Assembly (NCBI GenBank): GCA_947489445.1
Contig: CANLDN010000001.1
Location: forward strand, 434,001 to 498,000
DNA length: 64,000 nt
Reading direction: 5' to 3'
DNA from: an uncultured Paracoccaceae bacterium
GTDB taxonomy: Bacteria > Pseudomonadota > Alphaproteobacteria > Rhodobacterales > Rhodobacteraceae
A program made the position numbers and the translations under genes. Of this stretch, positions 61,593 to 64,000 are shown in pieces (the first letter of the stretch is position 1; each line of letters opens with the position of its first letter). Under the pieces are notes generated by a model. It had not been told where the DNA came from and made no database searches. It worked only from the letters and a program-made list of their open reading frames with translations.

Positions 61593-61737
61593 TTTGTTAT
61601 CCTTTCGGGGGTATTTTCGGGCCTGGCGCACATTGGGCGATCAGGGGGCCACTGCCAAGCCTGCCATGTGACCTGACGGAACAATTGACCCAAACTGTGG
61701 CGCGCCTACCGTATTCATCACCTAAAGGAGCCCGCCA

Positions 61738-62376
61738 ATGTACCCCACCTACGCCCGATCAGAACGGATTGCCGACGGCACAATGCATGCCATCGGGGTG
61801 ATCGGGGCAATCAGCGGGGCGGTTGTGCTGATCGTCTGGGCGGCAGGCATGGCTAGCGCCGGGCAGATTGCAGCCATATCGATCTACGGGGCCACCCTGA
61901 TCGCAACCTTTGTCGCATCCGCCATGTATCACATGACCCCATGGGAAAGCATCCGGCCGCTATTGCGCCGTTTCGATCATGCCGCAATCTACCTTAAGAT
62001 TGCAGGCACCTATACGCCGCTTGTGGTGATGATCGGCAGCGGGTTTGCCTATGTCATCCTGGGGATCGTCTGGGGGCTGGCGGTGATCGGCATGGTCCTG
62101 AAACTTTTCTTTTGGCGAACACCCGGACGGTTTGGGCCGACATTATATCTCATTATGGGCTGGCTCAGCGTGGCATTGATCTGGTCGCTCTGGCCGATCG
62201 TGTCCGGGGCCACCATGGCGCTGATCGCAGTTGGCGGGTTGCTTTATACAACCGGGGTCATCTTCTACGCCGCTGAAAAGATGAAATTTTCCAACGCGAT
62301 CTGGCACGGATTTGTCGTCGCAGCATCCGCCTGTTTCTTTGCGGCGATTGCGATGGGTGTGCATAATCTGGCCTGA
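61738..62376 (+). CDS. Hemolysin III family (PAQR-like) membrane protein
   Basis: 212 residues with seven helices. PAQR/HlyIII metal-site residues: 'SAMYHMTPWE' (His and Ser), 'RRFDHAAIYLKIAGTYTPLV' and a C-terminal 'SNAIWHGFVVAASACFFAAI'. Distant relatives of adiponectin receptors; ceramidase-like hydrolase activity has been suggested for the superfamily. AAAGGAGCCCGCC precedes the ATG. Confidence 0.93.
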   Translation: MYPTYARSERIADGTMHAIGVIGAISGAVVLIVWAAGMASAGQIAAISIYGATLIATFVASAMYHMTPWESIRPLLRRFDHAAIYLKIAGTYTPLVVMIGSGFAYVILGIVWGLAVIGMVLKLFFWRTPGRFGPTLYLIMGWLSVALIWSLWPIVSGATMALIAVGGLLYTTGVIFYAAEKMKFSNAIWHGFVVAASACFFAAIAMGVHNLA

Positions 62377-62380
62377 CAGT

Positions 62381-62743
62381 TCAGTCCAAAAACGCCCACG
62401 TATCCGCACCATCGAAATGGCGCACCCGCACACCTGCGATGACATCAGGGGCGGCCAAACGCAGATTGACCGCCATGCGCGCATCTTCTGTCTCGGGCAA
62501 CAGGTTTTCCCAATGCGTCGTGCAACCACAGGTCACGCAGCTATGAAATGCCAGTGATTTCTCGCCATAGGCATAGGCGCGAGTGGGGCCGGTGACGGTA
62601 ATCCGATCAATCAGCGCATAAATCCATAGCGCGCCCAATCTGCGGCAGATTGAACAATTGCACGACGTCGTCCATCGCGGCGTATGGCGGTATTCGTAGG
62701 CCACCGCACCACAATGACAGGCACCGGTAATGGTCATGGTCAC
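62381..62743 (-). CDS. GFA (CENP-V) family protein
   Basis: 120 residues. Zinc ligands 'GACHCGAVAYEY' (~8-19), 'CNCSICRRLGALW' (~28-40) and 'CVTCGC' (~69-74), characteristic of GFA/Mss4-like enzymes; the family founder handles the glutathione adduct of formaldehyde. The substrate here is unknown. Ends four bases after the convergent HlyIII stop. Confidence 0.92.
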   Translation of the reverse strand: MTMTITGACHCGAVAYEYRHTPRWTTSCNCSICRRLGALWIYALIDRITVTGPTRAYAYGEKSLAFHSCVTCGCTTHWENLLPETEDARMAVNLRLAAPDVIAGVRVRHFDGADTWAFLD

Positions 62744-62908
62744 CCTCCTTTCACGGCAAATCCGGACAAAACTGCCCTAAGGTAAGGAATGCCTGACCTG
62801 ACGCTGTGTCAATCCTCACATACGATGATGGGTGTAAACAGTATGACCAGTGTATCAGGCAATTTCGGCCTATTTCGTGTATTTGAGTAACCTTTGTTGG
62901 ACCCATTG

Positions 62909-63199
62909 ATGAGTATCGATATTGAAACACTCCGGCCTGCCGTATCTGATGCAATTGGCCTGGCGGGGTTCGGGCTTTATGTCACGAACTACATCTTGCT
63001 GACGCTACATCGCGTCAGGTCGGAGAGCATTTTTTACTTTGCCATCAATGGCGCAGCCGCCGCCATGGTGCTGATCGGGCTGTCTACGTCCTTCAACCTT
63101 GCGTCGGCCATGATTCAGATCTTCTGGCTGTGCATTTCGGCATTCGCGATCATCATCAGACTGCGCGCCGGGCGTCGCATGAACGACGCCTCGGTCTAA
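62909..63199 (+). CDS. Small integral membrane protein (CBU_0592-like)
   Basis: 96 residues, three helices (~13-34, 41-62, 66-84). 'AIGLAGFGLYVTNYILLTLH' and 'IFYFAINGAAAAMVLIGLST' match a family of small bacterial membrane proteins without known role. ATG at 62909 is taken; a TTG five codons earlier is possible. Four-base overlap with the convergent M48 gene. Confidence 0.75.
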   Translation: MSIDIETLRPAVSDAIGLAGFGLYVTNYILLTLHRVRSESIFYFAINGAAAAMVLIGLSTSFNLASAMIQIFWLCISAFAIIIRLRAGRRMNDASV

Positions 63200-63909
63200 A
63201 GGCTAGCCGCGACGCGCTGGACAGTGCGCAGACGGTCGGCATTCGCCGGGTGCGTGCCCAGGAACTTGTCGCCCGGATCAGGAATGCGGAAGAAGAATTG
63301 CGCGCCTTTCAGCGGGTCATACCCCGCCGCCGCCGCGATGCGCGTGCCGGTCGCGTCCGCCTCAAGCTCAAAATTCTTGGAATAGGTACGCGCGCCGACC
63401 GTGGCCCCAACCTGCTGCGCGGTGTTGATTGCATCCGGGCTGGTGTTGCCCAAAGCACCAGCAAGCCCGCCCAACAAAACGGCCCCTAACGCCGCATTAT
63501 TCTGCTGACGTGCGATATGTCCCTCAATATGGTGGGCCGCCTCATGGGCCATGACAAACGCAATCTCATCACGGTTGCGCGCCTCGTTGATCAGCGGGAC
63601 GGTGAAGGCGATGATCGGTCGCCCGCTCCGGTCCAGTGTTTGGTAGGCATTCACCGGCTGGTTGGGGCGATCGTCAATAATGATACGGAAATCACAGTTT
63701 ATGCTCGGGTCACGCTGGCGGCAAACCCGTTCGGCCAATGGTTCGATCCGGGCAGCGACACTGCGAAAATTCCGCAACGCCTGCGCCTGCGACAGTTTCG
63801 GCCCGCTGCTGACCTGCTGCAACGGCGCAATCGCCGGTCCTTCATCAACGACAACGGGTTCACAGGCGGCCAAGGCAACAATCAGGGCAATAGGTAACAG
63901 ACGCATCAC
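63196..63909 (-). CDS. M48-family metalloprotease lipoprotein
   Basis: 237 residues. Lipoprotein signal with lipobox LAAC (Cys16). Zinc site 'VMAHEAAHHIEGHIARQ' (His122, Glu123, His126) and the third ligand in 'KNFELEADATGTRIAAAAGY'. 'LGTHPANADRL' at the end is typical of BepA/LoiP/YcaL relatives, which degrade misassembled outer-membrane proteins in the periplasm. Full length for the short subgroup without TPRs. Confidence 0.93.
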   Translation of the reverse strand: MMRLLPIALIVALAACEPVVVDEGPAIAPLQQVSSGPKLSQAQALRNFRSVAARIEPLAERVCRQRDPSINCDFRIIIDDRPNQPVNAYQTLDRSGRPIIAFTVPLINEARNRDEIAFVMAHEAAHHIEGHIARQQNNAALGAVLLGGLAGALGNTSPDAINTAQQVGATVGARTYSKNFELEADATGTRIAAAAGYDPLKGAQFFFRIPDPGDKFLGTHPANADRLRTVQRVAASL

Positions 63910-64000
63910 GCTCTCCGGTCAATCATATCTCAAACCGCAGCATAACACGTCAAAAAGGTGCGGCCAGCCCTGATTGCACGCCGGGCATAGCCTCGCTAGG

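Overview
The window looks like chromosomal DNA of an alphaproteobacterium of the Rhodobacterales (Roseobacter group). Support for this is the GcrA cell-cycle regulator, a DUF1127 protein, a DUF6455 protein, high-GC codon use in the core genes, and many short overlapping gene pairs typical of that group. No rRNA, tRNA or CRISPR array was seen. Most of the window is ordinary core genome in short operons, interrupted by a few lower-GC accessory patches.

Layout. 1-2100: edge of an unknown gene, a small membrane protein, a structured intergenic stretch and a DMT exporter. 2190-4840: YmdB-type phosphoesterase and an SLC13 permease. 4840-7990: accessory patch with IS5 and IS110 remnants around an orphan membrane protein, a lipoprotein bracketed by palindromic repeats, and a 3' fragment of msrB. 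7990-14715: yebC; mgtE coupled to formyl-THF cyclo-ligase; guanine deaminase facing 8-oxoguanine deaminase plus an inositol-phosphatase-family gene; an XRE regulator. 14990-18430: quinone oxidoreductase, LysR, DUF1127, Bax-inhibitor-1 protein and a DksA-like protein. 18800-19810: a two-gene low-GC islet of unknown function. 19824-26026: lepA, a diguanylate cyclase, LMW-PTP with small membrane proteins and an M50 protease, and a sirtuin.

26027-30150 holds the most notable structure: a 3418-bp element (26392..29809) with 38-bp terminal inverted repeats, flanked by a 5-bp duplication. It carries a secreted WG-repeat protein and an unknown protein but no transposase, and it splits a PfpI/DJ-1-family pseudogene exactly in frame. 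It looks like a Tn3-family-derived mobile insertion cassette.

30150-46200: a cluster of two 2-oxoglutarate oxygenases around meaB; rpmB, hrpB, a NUDIX hydrolase, a Pit phosphate permease, argD-GNAT-argF, an AAA ATPase with an altered Walker B motif, a BNR-repeat protein, a second DMT exporter and an ABC-2 permease. 46300-53360: gcrA with a palindrome over its promoter, an alpha/beta hydrolase, an arsR-AHSA1-YCII-SDR run, a desaturase and a polyketide-cyclase-like membrane protein. 53378-57366: a pentapeptide-repeat membrane protein with 33-bp DNA repeats, rimO, and directly behind it a Shedu-type (DUF4263) anti-phage nuclease. 57742-63909: PPK2, DUF6455, DUF1444, DgkA, hemolysin III, GFA and M48 protease genes.
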